Origin: an uncultured Duncaniella sp.
GTDB taxonomy: Bacteria > Bacteroidota > Bacteroidia > Bacteroidales > Muribaculaceae
Reading direction: 5' to 3'
Length of the DNA stretch: 64,000 nt
Assembly (NCBI GenBank): GCA_910578615.1
Contig: CAJTRI010000006.1
Coordinates: forward strand, 73,328 to 137,327
Shown here: positions 27,387 to 37,468 of the stretch, one piece after another
Layout: each line of letters opens with the position of its first letter
How positions within the stretch are numbered: the first letter of the stretch is position 1
Notes under the pieces: model-generated
The model's input: the letters and a program-made list of their open reading frames with translations, nothing else
Told to the model about the DNA's origin: nothing
Databases searched by the model: none
Translations under genes and position numbers: made by a program

Positions 27387-27406
27387 GTAGATTGCTGTTT
27401 TTATTG

Positions 27407-29788
27407 TCAGAAAGGGTAACCGACCGAGAAGTGGAAAGCCGTGTCACGCCCCCATCGGGGATGAGCTATGGGCCATCTCTCCTGGCCGGCGGCAGGATTA
27501 TAGGCCTTTACTCCGAGGTCGAGACGCAGAAGGAAGTAATTGAAGTCCATACGTATGCCGATACCATAGGCAAGGGCTATCTCCTTCCAGAACGATGAAA
27601 AGCGGAACAGTCCTCCCGGCTGGTTCTCATAACTATGGATAGTCCAGACGTTTCCGGCATCGATAAATCCGGCGCCTTCAAGCACCCAGAATAATTTGGC
27701 ACGGTATTCAAGGCTCAGGTCAAGGCTTATGTCGCCACACTGATTGATAAAGTATGCCACCGAATTGTGTGAGTTGTAACTTCCGGGGCCGAGAGTGCGT
27801 GCCCCCCACCCTCGGACACTGTTGGCTCCACCTGCATAGAATCTCTTCTCGAAAGGCAGGACATGGGAATTGCCATAAGGATAGCCTATGCCGAAACCGA
27901 CGTGGAAGGCCAGCGCGTGCCGGGAATTGATATTGCGGGTGATTCCGTAGTCAACCTCAGCCTTTACATACTGTGAATACTGTGTCCCGAATATCTTGTA
28001 GACATCACCTCTTTTCTCCTGTTCGAAGAGCTTTGATCCCGCATAAAGAAGGTTTCCGGCGGTCTCTATCGAGGCCCTTATGGTATAGACTATTGGTTGA
28101 AGGGTATAACGCCTTATGCTGTTCGAGGCAATCTGCTTGTTGGTGTGATAATAGCGATATCCCATGCTCATTATGAAATGATCCTCATAACTGTATCTCA
28201 GAAGAGGATTGTCAGGAGCTATGGCGTCAAGGAAGTCATTTGTCCGCTCCGGGAGATATACATAGTTTATGTCAAGTATATCAAATTCGTGACGGCGTGT
28301 GTTGGTACGGTTGAGCCATTTGTACTTCCACGCGCCTCCGCCTATGATACGGGTGTACTCAGGACGTTCCTGATAGTTGAACGAAAGGGCAAACTCGGTC
28401 GACACGTTGAATCGCTGACGCACCCTGCGCGGAGCAAAAGGAAACTCAAACTTAGGGAACGTGATGCCGACCTCGCCGGCATATTCGGTGTAACGGTCGT
28501 TGATAAGGCCGTTGAGATTGCCCGACAGACTCTCATAGTTCATGCGCAGACGCGCTGTCAGAAGCTGGGAGCCTCTTGCAAGATTGCGGTGCTGGTATGT
28601 GGCGCCGAGTCCGAACCCGAGGTCTCCTTCCGAGTTAGTACCCTCGATGTCGAAAGTCACCGACTGCTTCTTGTTCCGTGACATAAGCACGTAGACATCA
28701 AGCTCCCTCTCCCCCCCAGTCTCCTGGCCTCCGGCACCCACCGGCACCATCTCTATGTTTATGGATTTGAGAATACCGAGACGTGCCAGAGATTCATAAG
28801 TGCGATCGACAAGTCCGGCACGATAGGTTGAACCGGGTGTCAGATAACATTTCTCTTCAAGGGACTCGGGTGTAAGGTATCTGTCAGGGCCATACAGCAC
28901 CTTGACACCGCGATAGTCCACAGTGTCGAGATGGAGCGACCTGAGTTCGGCCGGAGTCGTGAGCCCATGGGTATCAGTGACAAAGATAACGTCTCGTATA
29001 CGATAGACCTCATGGGCGCCCAATGCTTCGGGCGGCACAGACATGCCCGGTGAGGCATAAGATGCCATCCGCCTTGGAGGACGGACATAGAGCGTCAGGT
29101 CAACATCACGTGAATTCTCAGCCGTGTCGGCATAAAAAGACACATATTCTTTCGTAAATGCATAATACCCCTTTTCACGGAGTTTGCGCGTGATACGCGC
29201 CCTCTCGGCATCGAGCAGGTCTCTGTCAAACTTGTCTCCCGCATCTATCGTCATAGCCGCAGTGTCTGACAGAATTATACGCGCCACAGCCGAATCTGGA
29301 ATCTCATAGGTCACCGATGAAATGACATGTGGCTCGCCTGTCGTCACCCGATAGACCACCCCGGCCTTCTTACTGTCAGACCTCATGACAGTATCGATCT
29401 CGACACCGGCTTCAAGATAGCCCCGGTTGATCATGGCGAGTTCGAGCTGGCGGGCAGACGCATCGGTCAAATCCCTGGAATAGAGCACGGGGGGCTGCCC
29501 CATACGACGCACCCACCTGTTATACCACTTAGAGGAGTCGCGCCCGGAGAGATTGTAGGTATCAAGCTGCAATTTCCAGAATCCAAGCACCTTGTGGTTG
29601 GGAACCTGTCGGAGATAGTTGCACATCTCCTCTGCCTTGACATCCTTGTCACCCTCAACCTCGACACGTACCGTGTCAAGGAGATACTCCCCATCCGGGA
29701 CGAAACGGGTAGCATTACATCCCCACACAGCCAACGCCATCACGATGACCGGGGCCAACCTATATATATATTGGTGGAAGCACTGCAT
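27407..29788 (-). CDS. tamL: TamL-type BamA-family outer membrane lipoprotein
   Basis: 793 residues. The N-terminus ends in a lipobox (LAVWGCNATRFVP), so the mature Cys is probably lipidated, as in Bacteroidetes TamL, the BamA/TamA relative. Two or three POTRA-like domains follow (about 35-340; for example RVEVEGDKDVKAEEM and VIFVTDTHGLT), then a 16-strand beta-barrel with the Omp85 markers GGANSVRGWGARTLGPG (the VRGF/Y-like lid-lock motif) and a final aromatic strand DTAFHFSVGYPF. It likely helps insert or export outer-membrane proteins. No tamB lies beside it in this window. Confidence 0.85.
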   Translation of the reverse strand: MQCFHQYIYRLAPVIVMALAVWGCNATRFVPDGEYLLDTVRVEVEGDKDVKAEEMCNYLRQVPNHKVLGFWKLQLDTYNLSGRDSSKWYNRWVRRMGQPPVLYSRDLTDASARQLELAMINRGYLEAGVEIDTVMRSDSKKAGVVYRVTTGEPHVISSVTYEIPDSAVARIILSDTAAMTIDAGDKFDRDLLDAERARITRKLREKGYYAFTKEYVSFYADTAENSRDVDLTLYVRPPRRMASYASPGMSVPPEALGAHEVYRIRDVIFVTDTHGLTTPAELRSLHLDTVDYRGVKVLYGPDRYLTPESLEEKCYLTPGSTYRAGLVDRTYESLARLGILKSINIEMVPVGAGGQETGGERELDVYVLMSRNKKQSVTFDIEGTNSEGDLGFGLGATYQHRNLARGSQLLTARLRMNYESLSGNLNGLINDRYTEYAGEVGITFPKFEFPFAPRRVRQRFNVSTEFALSFNYQERPEYTRIIGGGAWKYKWLNRTNTRRHEFDILDINYVYLPERTNDFLDAIAPDNPLLRYSYEDHFIMSMGYRYYHTNKQIASNSIRRYTLQPIVYTIRASIETAGNLLYAGSKLFEQEKRGDVYKIFGTQYSQYVKAEVDYGITRNINSRHALAFHVGFGIGYPYGNSHVLPFEKRFYAGGANSVRGWGARTLGPGSYNSHNSVAYFINQCGDISLDLSLEYRAKLFWVLEGAGFIDAGNVWTIHSYENQPGGLFRFSSFWKEIALAYGIGIRMDFNYFLLRLDLGVKAYNPAAGQERWPIAHPRWGRDTAFHFSVGYPF

Positions 29789-29800
29789 GATTTATTCATA

Positions 29801-29831
29801 CAAAATTAGTCCAACCTCGGTAATTATCCAA
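29801..29831 (-). promoter_or_regulatory. Promoter for the tamL-gph-sensor operon
   Basis: On the minus strand, TTG (29831-29829), 20-base spacer, TAATTTTG (29808-29801): good Bacteroidetes promoter just upstream of the tamL ATG at 29788. Confidence 0.65.
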
Positions 29832-29888
29832 GTTAAGAGACTGAAAAAACGTTTTAATTGTAAAATCTACACATTTTTTTGCTTTTTG

Positions 29889-29919
29889 TTGGCGTAATTA
29901 CGAAATTTGGCTATCTTTG
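29889..29919 (+). promoter_or_regulatory. Promoter for susC-susD
   Basis: TTG at 29889-29891, 20-base spacer, TATCTTTG at 29912-29919, 60 bases before the susC ATG. No sigma/anti-sigma or hybrid two-component gene lies alongside. Confidence 0.65.
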
Positions 29920-29978
29920 CGAAAATTTAAGATAATAATACTTAAATTCACTTACTATTCCATAACTAACTACTTACC

Positions 29979-32900
29979 ATGAAAAAAATCCCTAAAGGTC
30001 TGTGCACACCTCTTTACAGTGTGGATAGAAAACTGGCCGGCAGCCTTCTCGCCGTCGCCCTCATGGGAGGAGCTCCGCTCGCAGCTCACTCTTCAGAAGT
30101 TTTAGGGGGGGCTGAAACCACAGTCTCTCAGCAAGTTAGCCAGAAGACAACTATCCATGGCACTGTCACCGACGAATCAGGAGAACCGATGATAGGCGTC
30201 TCCATCACAGAAGTCGGCACAAAAGTGGGTGTGGCCACCGACATTGACGGCAACTTCTCCCTGACAGTCAATCGCGGAGCCGAAATCCGCATTTCCTACA
30301 TCGGCTATAAGACCCAGACCATCAAGGCTGCCGGACAAAGCAACCTTGAAATCAGAATGGAGCCTGACAACAACGTGCTCGACGACGTTGTCGTAGTGGG
30401 CTACGGAACAATGAAGAAACGTGACCTCACGGGTGCCATCTCGTCCGTGAAATCCGACGTCATCACTCTCACCCCGTCATCCAATCCCATGGACGCCCTC
30501 CAAGGACGCGTGGCCGGTCTTGACATCACCAAGACGTCAGGCCAGCCCGGCGAAGGCCTCAATATCCAGCTCCGAGGCAACCGCTCCATCACCGCTTCCG
30601 GCACACCGTTGTTCATTATCGACGGCATGCCAGGCAACTATGAGACAATAAACCCCAACGACATCGAAAGTATCGAGGTTCTCAAAGACGCCTCTTCCAC
30701 GGCTGTCTACGGTTCGGAAGGTTCAAACGGCGTGGTAATCATCACTACAAAGAAAGGCGAGGCAGGCAAGATGCGTGTCAACTTCGATGCCTATCTCGGT
30801 GTCAACGGATGGTCAACCACCCCCAAGATGAACTCTCCCGAGCAGAACATCCTCACACGCGAACTTGCACACAAGTACAGCGGGACAGTCGTTGACGACA
30901 TAACTCTCAACGAATACAAGGAAGCCCTGGCACGTGGCGAGACAATCGACTGGATTGACGCACTTCTCGGGACTGGATTCACACAGAACTACTCCCTCTC
31001 CCTCTCGGGAGGAACCGAGAAGACACAGGCATACTTCTCGCTCAACTACTCCGATGTAGACGGCCAGTACAAGAATAATAATTACAAGGTCTACTCGGCA
31101 TCTGTACGCGTAAACACAAAGCTCAACAACTGGCTTTCAGGCGGTATCCACGTGCAGGCATCCTACACAAACGCACAGCGCATAAAGAGTCACCTTACCG
31201 ACGGCCTTCGCATGGATCCCTTCGGCAAACTCTACAATGAGGACGGCTCAGTCAACCCGTTCCCCGTGCAGGGCAATACCGATATCGCCAATCTCCTTCT
31301 TGACCACGACAAGAACGTCTATCGCGACAACCCCAGCAACCTCCGTCTATACGTGCAGCCTTATCTACGTATCACACCGTTCAAGGGCCTGACACTTGAA
31401 TCTCGTATCAGCGGAAACTTCCACTATCAGAATATCGACAAATATCAGGGCTACGGCGCATACGACTTCTACCGCACCATCGGTCTGGCTGCATTGACAA
31501 TGCCAAAGAAGGATGCCGCACGTTACACCAACGCCACAAAGGAAAATACCCGCAAGTACGGATATACCTGGGAGAACATCCTCACCTACAACTTCCAGCT
31601 CGGCGACATCCACGACTTCACCATCACAGGCGTGACATCATGGAATTCCAGCCAGGAGGACTATACCAAGGCCTATGCCAACAGTATACCCTCCAACAAC
31701 ATGTACTGGACAAATCTCGGTGCGGCAACAGACCCCAAACCCACTGTCGGCTCAAACTACAAAATGCACAAGCGTATGGGCTACGTAGGCCGTATCAACT
31801 ACACCCTCATGGGCAAGTACCTCTTCTCGGCATCTGTACGCCGTGACGGTGACTCACGTCTGTCAAACGACTGCCACTGGGCAACATTCCCCGCCGTATC
31901 AGCCGGATGGCGCATCTCCGATGAAAACTTCATGGAATCAACACGCACATGGCTCAACAACCTGAAACTTCGCGTAGGTTACGGTGAAACAGGCGGCGCA
32001 GGAATCAACCCCTATGATACATGGTCTATCCTCGAAACATCACAGATGGGCCTCGGTGGAAGTCTGGTAGACTATTCACGTTTCCCCGAAATCCTTGCCA
32101 ACGCCATGCTCGGCTGGGAACGTTCGAAGAGCTGGAACATCGGTCTTGACCTCGGTCTTTTCAACAACCGCATCGACCTTGCTGCCGAATACTATATCAC
32201 CAATACCGATGACGTGATATGGAGACAGAGCATTCCCTCGATCAACGGTGCCTATACTGCGGCCAAACCGTTCGTAATAAACAAGAACATAGCCAGCACA
32301 CGCAACCAGGGTATCGAGCTTACACTCACCACCCACAATATCGAGACCCGTGACTTCTCATGGACTTCGACACTCACATTCTCCAACAACAAGGAAAAAG
32401 TCACTTCTCTCGGCGAGGGTGCTGCCGACTATATCGACTTCTCCCTTAACAATGACGAATCATACTGCCTCCATATCGGAGACCCCACCCATTCCTACCG
32501 CAGCTATGTGTTCGGCGGAATCTGGCAGAATGGAGAAGAAGCCGATGCAGCCGTATTCGGACGCCGTCCCGGCGACATGAAGATAGACGTGCCCAACATG
32601 CGCCGCATCAGCGAGGGTGTATGGGAAAAGACCTATGTGCTTGAAGACGGCACGGTAGAGACCCGCCAGTTCACAGCCGACGATCCTTATACCATCAATG
32701 CTGACGACCGCGTTATAATCGGACACAACACTCCCGACTGGTCACTCGGCTTCCAGAACACATTTACTTGGAAATGGTTCGACCTCAGCCTCTACATGTA
32801 TTTCCGTCACGGCCAGAAATTCAACTACGAACCTATCGGATGGTACAGTGGCAAGGGCGGTTCGTTCCCGGAACACTTCAACTACTGGACTCCCGACAAT

Positions 32901-33203
32901 CCCTCCAACGAGTTCCCGGCTCTTGACTCATCACGAGACTGGCAGAAAATGGAAGGTAACGAGGCTATCTACTGGGTAGACGGTTCGTTCTTCAAGATCA
33001 AGAACATAACCCTCGGCTACACCCTTCCCAAACTCGCATGCAGCAAACTCGGCATCAACCATCTGCGCCTTTACGGAACTATCACCAACCCGCTTGTATA
33101 TGCCAACAGCAAGCTGCTCAAAGGCTATGATCCCGAGATGAACGGAAGTTTCAACTTCCCCCTTACACGCCAACTCGTATTCGGTCTGAATGTCACATTC
33201 TAA
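29979..33203 (+). CDS. susC: SusC/RagA-type TonB-dependent outer membrane transporter
   Basis: 1074 residues. Signal peptide (LAGSLLAVALMGGAPLAAHSS), a carboxypeptidase-D regulatory-like domain (about 55-130, IHGTVTDESGEPMIGVSI...YIGYKTQTI), the plug with the SusC signature (DDVVVVGYGTMKKRDLTGA, ...IEVLKDASSTAVYGSEGSNGVVIITTKKG split over residues about 135-250), and a 22-strand barrel to the C-terminus (QLVFGLNVTF). Imports glycans or peptides with its SusD partner, driven by TonB. Starts a two-gene unit; no hydrolase or regulator is adjacent, so the ligand is unknown. Confidence 0.95.
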   Translation: MKKIPKGLCTPLYSVDRKLAGSLLAVALMGGAPLAAHSSEVLGGAETTVSQQVSQKTTIHGTVTDESGEPMIGVSITEVGTKVGVATDIDGNFSLTVNRGAEIRISYIGYKTQTIKAAGQSNLEIRMEPDNNVLDDVVVVGYGTMKKRDLTGAISSVKSDVITLTPSSNPMDALQGRVAGLDITKTSGQPGEGLNIQLRGNRSITASGTPLFIIDGMPGNYETINPNDIESIEVLKDASSTAVYGSEGSNGVVIITTKKGEAGKMRVNFDAYLGVNGWSTTPKMNSPEQNILTRELAHKYSGTVVDDITLNEYKEALARGETIDWIDALLGTGFTQNYSLSLSGGTEKTQAYFSLNYSDVDGQYKNNNYKVYSASVRVNTKLNNWLSGGIHVQASYTNAQRIKSHLTDGLRMDPFGKLYNEDGSVNPFPVQGNTDIANLLLDHDKNVYRDNPSNLRLYVQPYLRITPFKGLTLESRISGNFHYQNIDKYQGYGAYDFYRTIGLAALTMPKKDAARYTNATKENTRKYGYTWENILTYNFQLGDIHDFTITGVTSWNSSQEDYTKAYANSIPSNNMYWTNLGAATDPKPTVGSNYKMHKRMGYVGRINYTLMGKYLFSASVRRDGDSRLSNDCHWATFPAVSAGWRISDENFMESTRTWLNNLKLRVGYGETGGAGINPYDTWSILETSQMGLGGSLVDYSRFPEILANAMLGWERSKSWNIGLDLGLFNNRIDLAAEYYITNTDDVIWRQSIPSINGAYTAAKPFVINKNIASTRNQGIELTLTTHNIETRDFSWTSTLTFSNNKEKVTSLGEGAADYIDFSLNNDESYCLHIGDPTHSYRSYVFGGIWQNGEEADAAVFGRRPGDMKIDVPNMRRISEGVWEKTYVLEDGTVETRQFTADDPYTINADDRVIIGHNTPDWSLGFQNTFTWKWFDLSLYMYFRHGQKFNYEPIGWYSGKGGSFPEHFNYWTPDNPSNEFPALDSSRDWQKMEGNEAIYWVDGSFFKIKNITLGYTLPKLACSKLGINHLRLYGTITNPLVYANSKLLKGYDPEMNGSFNFPLTRQLVFGLNVTF

Positions 33204-33227
33204 ATCCTCTAAACAGAAAACATCCCA

Positions 33228-35309
33228 ATGAAAACATATATCAAGACAATTGCCCTCCCCATGCTTGCCATGGCAGGTCTGCTCACAACCTCATGCGAGC
33301 TGACAGAGGACAACCCCCATGCAGGCGATGCCTCCATACAGTCGTTCCAGTCATGGGAGGGATTACAGAAATACTGCTATTCGTGTCTCAATGACGAGCT
33401 TTACACTGCTTCCGACTGGATGATTTCATCTGAAGGCGGTACAGACCTCTGGGTAGCAAAGGCTAACGGTGACGGATATCGTGCAGATTTCTACTACGAG
33501 AGCTTCTCGACCAACAACAACTCGACTAAGAAACTCTGGCAGCAATGCTACTCAATGATTACGAACTGCAACACCGTTATCAATGAGGCCGACAAACTCA
33601 TTGACGGTGACCCTGACGTAATCAGGATTCTCGTGGCCGAGGCCAAAGTGCTCCGTGGCTTCTACAACTACCTGCTCGTATCCAACTTCGGCCCCGTAAC
33701 TCTGAACCTCGAAAGTAGCGCGTCACTGACAGGCAACACCAACCTGCGTCCCAGCCGTTCGAGCGAGAAGGACTTCTACAACCAGATCGAAAAGGATCTC
33801 ACCGAAGCCATTCCCGAACTCGGTGTGACCCCCTATGATGACAACAAAGCCCGTGTCACCAAGAAGACCGCCATCGGTCTCCTCGCCCGCGTCTATGCAC
33901 AGCGTGCCGGACTCGGCAAAAAATACGGAGATGCCGAAAAATACTGGAAACTTGCCGCCGAGACTGCCGAAGAGCTTATCAACAATGCAGGTACATACGG
34001 AGCATATCTCTACACAGACATCGCCGACATGTGGGCCGATGCCAACAACCGCAGCAACCGCGAGGCTCTTTTCATTGCCGGCGGAGCCGATTCAAACTCC
34101 GAGGCTTTCAGCGCGACAGTGAAGCGCAACAAACTTCTCGCCTACTCTTCCGGCGGTCTATATGACGACCTCTTCGGACACAACCCCACCAAGAACGGCC
34201 AGTGCTATTTCTACGGACGCTACAATCAGCAGGTGTGGATGCCTTCCAAGTATCTCCTCTACTGCTTCAATCCCGAATGGGACCGTCGTTGGGAATACAC
34301 CTTCATCTACGGATGGAGTGACTTCTCGATGGAGCAGTGTGGCTGGGCCGCATACAAAACAGGCCAGAAGAAACTCACCGAGGCACTCTGCACAAAATAC
34401 GGTATCGATGCATCACACATCGATGAGACCATATACCCCTACGCCGACTGTGACGGCAAGCCCTCATCATTTGGCGGCAACCAGTTCCCTGCCAAGATAT
34501 GGCCCAAGGGTGAGACTTCCGGGGATGTATCCAAGCTCCTCCGTGTCGCAAGCTCTACTGCCGAGTTCGGACAGGAAGGCGTAGCACCCACCACAAAGGC
34601 ATATGCCATCCCCTATCCCATCGCAGTCGATGACAACCGCTTCAACACTGTATATGTACACGAACCCGTGTCTGCGGCAGACAAGGCAAAGTCAACATAT
34701 GTCACCGTGGTGCTCAGCGACCTGTTCGGCTCAAACGGAATGCCCTACGGAAGCACGGTCAACGGTTCAGAGGCAGGCAATCCGCCGGCAATCGGCAACG
34801 GCACGACAAATGCCGGCTCATGCCCCTCTTTCCACAAGTTCAACTGGTCTTATGACGGAGTGTTTGACAATGACCTTCAAAGAAAGAACGGTGACATGTT
34901 CATCATGCGTATGGCCGAAATCTACCTTCTCGCCGCCGAGGCCCGCCAGATGCTCGGAGACGGCAAGACTGCTGCCGGACACCTCAATGTGCTCCGTAAG
35001 CGCGCGGCACGTCCCGGCACCCCCGAAAGCTCATGGAAACTCGCCAATGCGACAGAGGATGATATCTTTGACGAGTATGCACGCGAAATGTGCGGCGAGT
35101 TCACACGATGGGCACTCTTCAAGCGTCACAATGCCTTTGAGACACGTCTGCCCAAGTACAATCCCCGTGCCGCAAAGTCATTCAAGGCTCAGTACTACAA
35201 CCGCCCGGTTTCTTCCGACTTCCTTTCGACTATTCTCAATGATCAGGAATACGGTGACAACGGTTACGGCCAGACTGCAAATTCAGGTATTGAAAATATA
35301 GACAAGTAA
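33228..35309 (+). CDS. susD: SusD/RagB-type surface glycan-binding lipoprotein
   Basis: 693 residues, longer than many SusD proteins (about 500-600). The signal ends in LLTTSCELTEDN, giving a surface lipoprotein. TPR-like helices include the AKVLRGFYNYLLVSNFG block and a conserved C-terminal RagB region (FIMRMAEIYLLAAEAR, LNVLRKRA, EYAREMCGEFTRWALFKRH). Binds the ligand and caps the SusC barrel. It follows susC by 24 bases. Confidence 0.94.
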   Translation: MKTYIKTIALPMLAMAGLLTTSCELTEDNPHAGDASIQSFQSWEGLQKYCYSCLNDELYTASDWMISSEGGTDLWVAKANGDGYRADFYYESFSTNNNSTKKLWQQCYSMITNCNTVINEADKLIDGDPDVIRILVAEAKVLRGFYNYLLVSNFGPVTLNLESSASLTGNTNLRPSRSSEKDFYNQIEKDLTEAIPELGVTPYDDNKARVTKKTAIGLLARVYAQRAGLGKKYGDAEKYWKLAAETAEELINNAGTYGAYLYTDIADMWADANNRSNREALFIAGGADSNSEAFSATVKRNKLLAYSSGGLYDDLFGHNPTKNGQCYFYGRYNQQVWMPSKYLLYCFNPEWDRRWEYTFIYGWSDFSMEQCGWAAYKTGQKKLTEALCTKYGIDASHIDETIYPYADCDGKPSSFGGNQFPAKIWPKGETSGDVSKLLRVASSTAEFGQEGVAPTTKAYAIPYPIAVDDNRFNTVYVHEPVSAADKAKSTYVTVVLSDLFGSNGMPYGSTVNGSEAGNPPAIGNGTTNAGSCPSFHKFNWSYDGVFDNDLQRKNGDMFIMRMAEIYLLAAEARQMLGDGKTAAGHLNVLRKRAARPGTPESSWKLANATEDDIFDEYAREMCGEFTRWALFKRHNAFETRLPKYNPRAAKSFKAQYYNRPVSSDFLSTILNDQEYGDNGYGQTANSGIENIDK

Positions 35310-35333
35310 ATCCCTGTTTCTTTAATAATGTCG

Positions 35334-35363
35334 AAGGCTGCTTCCCGAGAGGGTGGCAGCCTT
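35334..35363 (+). terminator. Terminator hairpin after susD
   Basis: 8-bp inverted repeat AAGGCTGC/GCAGCCTT with a 14-base loop, 25 bases after the susD stop. Confidence 0.55.
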
Positions 35364-35411
35364 TACAGTCAATAGCTCCTTCGCCACATGGCCCTATAAA
35401 GGCACATGGAT

Positions 35412-35442
35412 TTTGACTTCCGACGGATTCATACTACCTTTG
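35412..35442 (+). promoter_or_regulatory. Promoter for the MATE transporter gene
   Basis: TTTG at 35412-35415, 19-base spacer, TACCTTTG at 35435-35442: textbook Bacteroidetes promoter 23 bases before the ATG. Confidence 0.75.
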
Positions 35443-35464
35443 TGGAATATTCTCACGCAAGACA

Positions 35465-36841
35465 ATGAAAACTGCCGTAACAGAACAATGGAAGACCTAT
35501 AAGGCCGAATATTACAGCCTGCTGCGCCTCGGACTACCGGTATTGGTCACACAGCTCGGAATCATCGTGGTCAACTTTGCCGACACCATGATGGTGGGTT
35601 CATATGGAACCGACGAACTGGCCGCCGCAGCCTTTGTCAACTCGCTCTTCGTGATAGCCACCTTCATGCAGATAGGATTCGCGTCAGGTATGACACCTCT
35701 CATAGGCGCCTTGTACAGCCGAGGAGACAGCCACAAAGTCGGCGTGACGCTGCGCGCAGGATTGCAGGTAAACGTCATGGTCTCAATTTGCTTTACAGCT
35801 TTAATGGGGATATTGTACTTTTTTCTCGACTGCTTCGGACAGCCGGTGGAACTACTCCCGCTAATAAGGAAATACTATCTCATAGTCCTTGCCACACTAC
35901 TACCGATGGCGGTGTTCAACTGTTGTCAACAGACATCCAACGGTACCACCGATACTGCCACACCAATGTGGATGATTCTTGGAGCAAATGCCTTGAACAT
36001 AGTCGGGAATTATGTTCTGATAAATGGCAGATTCGGATTCCCTGAACTCGGACTCACCGGCGCCGGACTCAGCACTCTGACGGCAAGGTATGCGGCAATG
36101 GCCGGAATCATCATATTCATAACGCTTTCAAGTCGTTATCGTCCGTATATTGACGGACTGCGTACAGCCTCTGGGGAGACAGCCAACGAGCGAAAGAGGG
36201 TGTGGATGACATCATATCCACTTATGATACAGAACGGCATAGAATGCTTCCTTTGGAGCTTCGGCACAATAGTCTCAGGATGGTTCGGTAAAATCCAGCT
36301 CGCATCCTATCAGGTTGTCAACACGATCTCGCAACTCGGATTTATGACCTATCTGAGCTTCGGGATAGCGACATCTATCAGAGTTGCCAACTATACCGGC
36401 CTGCGTGACATCGGCGGCATACGACGTATCACATCAGCCGGTTTGCGCCTCAACATCTTACTAGCCACCGTAGCCTCTACCGTATTCCTCGCAGGCGGGG
36501 CACATCTCATCCGCATCTTCACACCAGACCCCGATGTGGTAGCAACGGCTCTCGGGCTGATACTTCCGCTTATTCTCTACCAGTATGCGGATGCCTACCA
36601 ACTCACCTACGTCAATGCCCTGAGAGGCACCTCGGAGGTCAAACCGCTACTATGGATCTCAATCATTAGCTATATATTCGCCGGCATACCTTTGCTGCTC
36701 ACTCTCGCCAAAGGATTCGGTCTCGGAAACCTGGGTGTATATTACAGTTTCTCCGGCGCACTCCTACTCGCCTCGGTACTGCTACATAGAGCGTTTGAGA
36801 AGGCCGTAGCTCGAAAAGAAAGTGAATTTGCAACAAAATAA
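35465..36841 (+). CDS. MATE-family efflux transporter
   Basis: 458 residues with 12 predicted membrane helices in two similar halves (first half LGLPVLVTQLGIIVVNFADTMMVG, second half SYPLMIQNGIECFLWSFGTIVSG). MATE proteins export cationic drugs or metabolites against Na+ or H+. The substrate cannot be read from sequence. It is followed 72 bases later by a flavodoxin-like oxidoreductase on the same strand. Confidence 0.92.
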   Translation: MKTAVTEQWKTYKAEYYSLLRLGLPVLVTQLGIIVVNFADTMMVGSYGTDELAAAAFVNSLFVIATFMQIGFASGMTPLIGALYSRGDSHKVGVTLRAGLQVNVMVSICFTALMGILYFFLDCFGQPVELLPLIRKYYLIVLATLLPMAVFNCCQQTSNGTTDTATPMWMILGANALNIVGNYVLINGRFGFPELGLTGAGLSTLTARYAAMAGIIIFITLSSRYRPYIDGLRTASGETANERKRVWMTSYPLMIQNGIECFLWSFGTIVSGWFGKIQLASYQVVNTISQLGFMTYLSFGIATSIRVANYTGLRDIGGIRRITSAGLRLNILLATVASTVFLAGGAHLIRIFTPDPDVVATALGLILPLILYQYADAYQLTYVNALRGTSEVKPLLWISIISYIFAGIPLLLTLAKGFGLGNLGVYYSFSGALLLASVLLHRAFEKAVARKESEFATK

Positions 36842-36913
36842 CGGCCGACCCACAACCAAGATAACGGAAATTTGTTAGATTGTTACCCGACAACTTATAA
36901 CAAATTCCAAAAA

Positions 36914-37468
36914 ATGAAAAATATACTCATCGTAATCGGCCATCCTTACTGGAAGGACTCCGTGGCCAACAAAGCCATCGTCAATGAATTCTCACTACTA
37001 TGTCCCGGCTTAGTATCAAGTAATATTTCGGTGCTATATCCCGACGGGAAAACAGACGTGGCCGCCGAACAGAAGAAGCTCCTGAATGCCGACATAATAA
37101 TCCTTCAATATCCTTTCATGTGGTTTGGCTGTCCTTCGACCATGCACGCCTATATGGAACAGGTGCTTACATATGGGTTTGCCTACGGGAAGGGAGGAGA
37201 AAGTCTTAAAGGCAAGCACATCATCGCGTCCATAACCACCGGGGCGCCGGAATCGGCCTACTCCAAAGAAGGACACGAGGGAGTGACAATCGACGAACTG
37301 ATGACACAAGTAAGCGCCACAGCCGTTTTCTGCGGTATGAAATATGACGGATATGTATACTCATGCGGAATGGCCACAGCAGGAGCCGGCATCGAACAAG
37401 TGGAACAGGTGAAAATAAAAGCCGCCGACCACGCAAAACGTCTCGCCCAAAAGATCAACAGCCTGTGA
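36914..37468 (+). CDS. Flavodoxin-like NAD(P)H quinone oxidoreductase (KefF/MdaB/YwrO type)
   Basis: 184 residues from MKNILIVIGHPYWKDS; the frame opens at 36872 but the first Met of the conserved strand is the sensible start. ILIVIGHP is the FMN phosphate loop region, then LNADIIILQYPFMWFGCPSTMHAYMEQVLTYGFAYG split across the second strand and FMN-binding loop, and SITTGAPESAY. It reduces quinones or nitro compounds in the cytoplasm with a bound flavin. Its 3' end overlaps the convergent ogt by 14 bases. Confidence 0.88.
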   Translation: MKNILIVIGHPYWKDSVANKAIVNEFSLLCPGLVSSNISVLYPDGKTDVAAEQKKLLNADIIILQYPFMWFGCPSTMHAYMEQVLTYGFAYGKGGESLKGKHIIASITTGAPESAYSKEGHEGVTIDELMTQVSATAVFCGMKYDGYVYSCGMATAGAGIEQVEQVKIKAADHAKRLAQKINSL

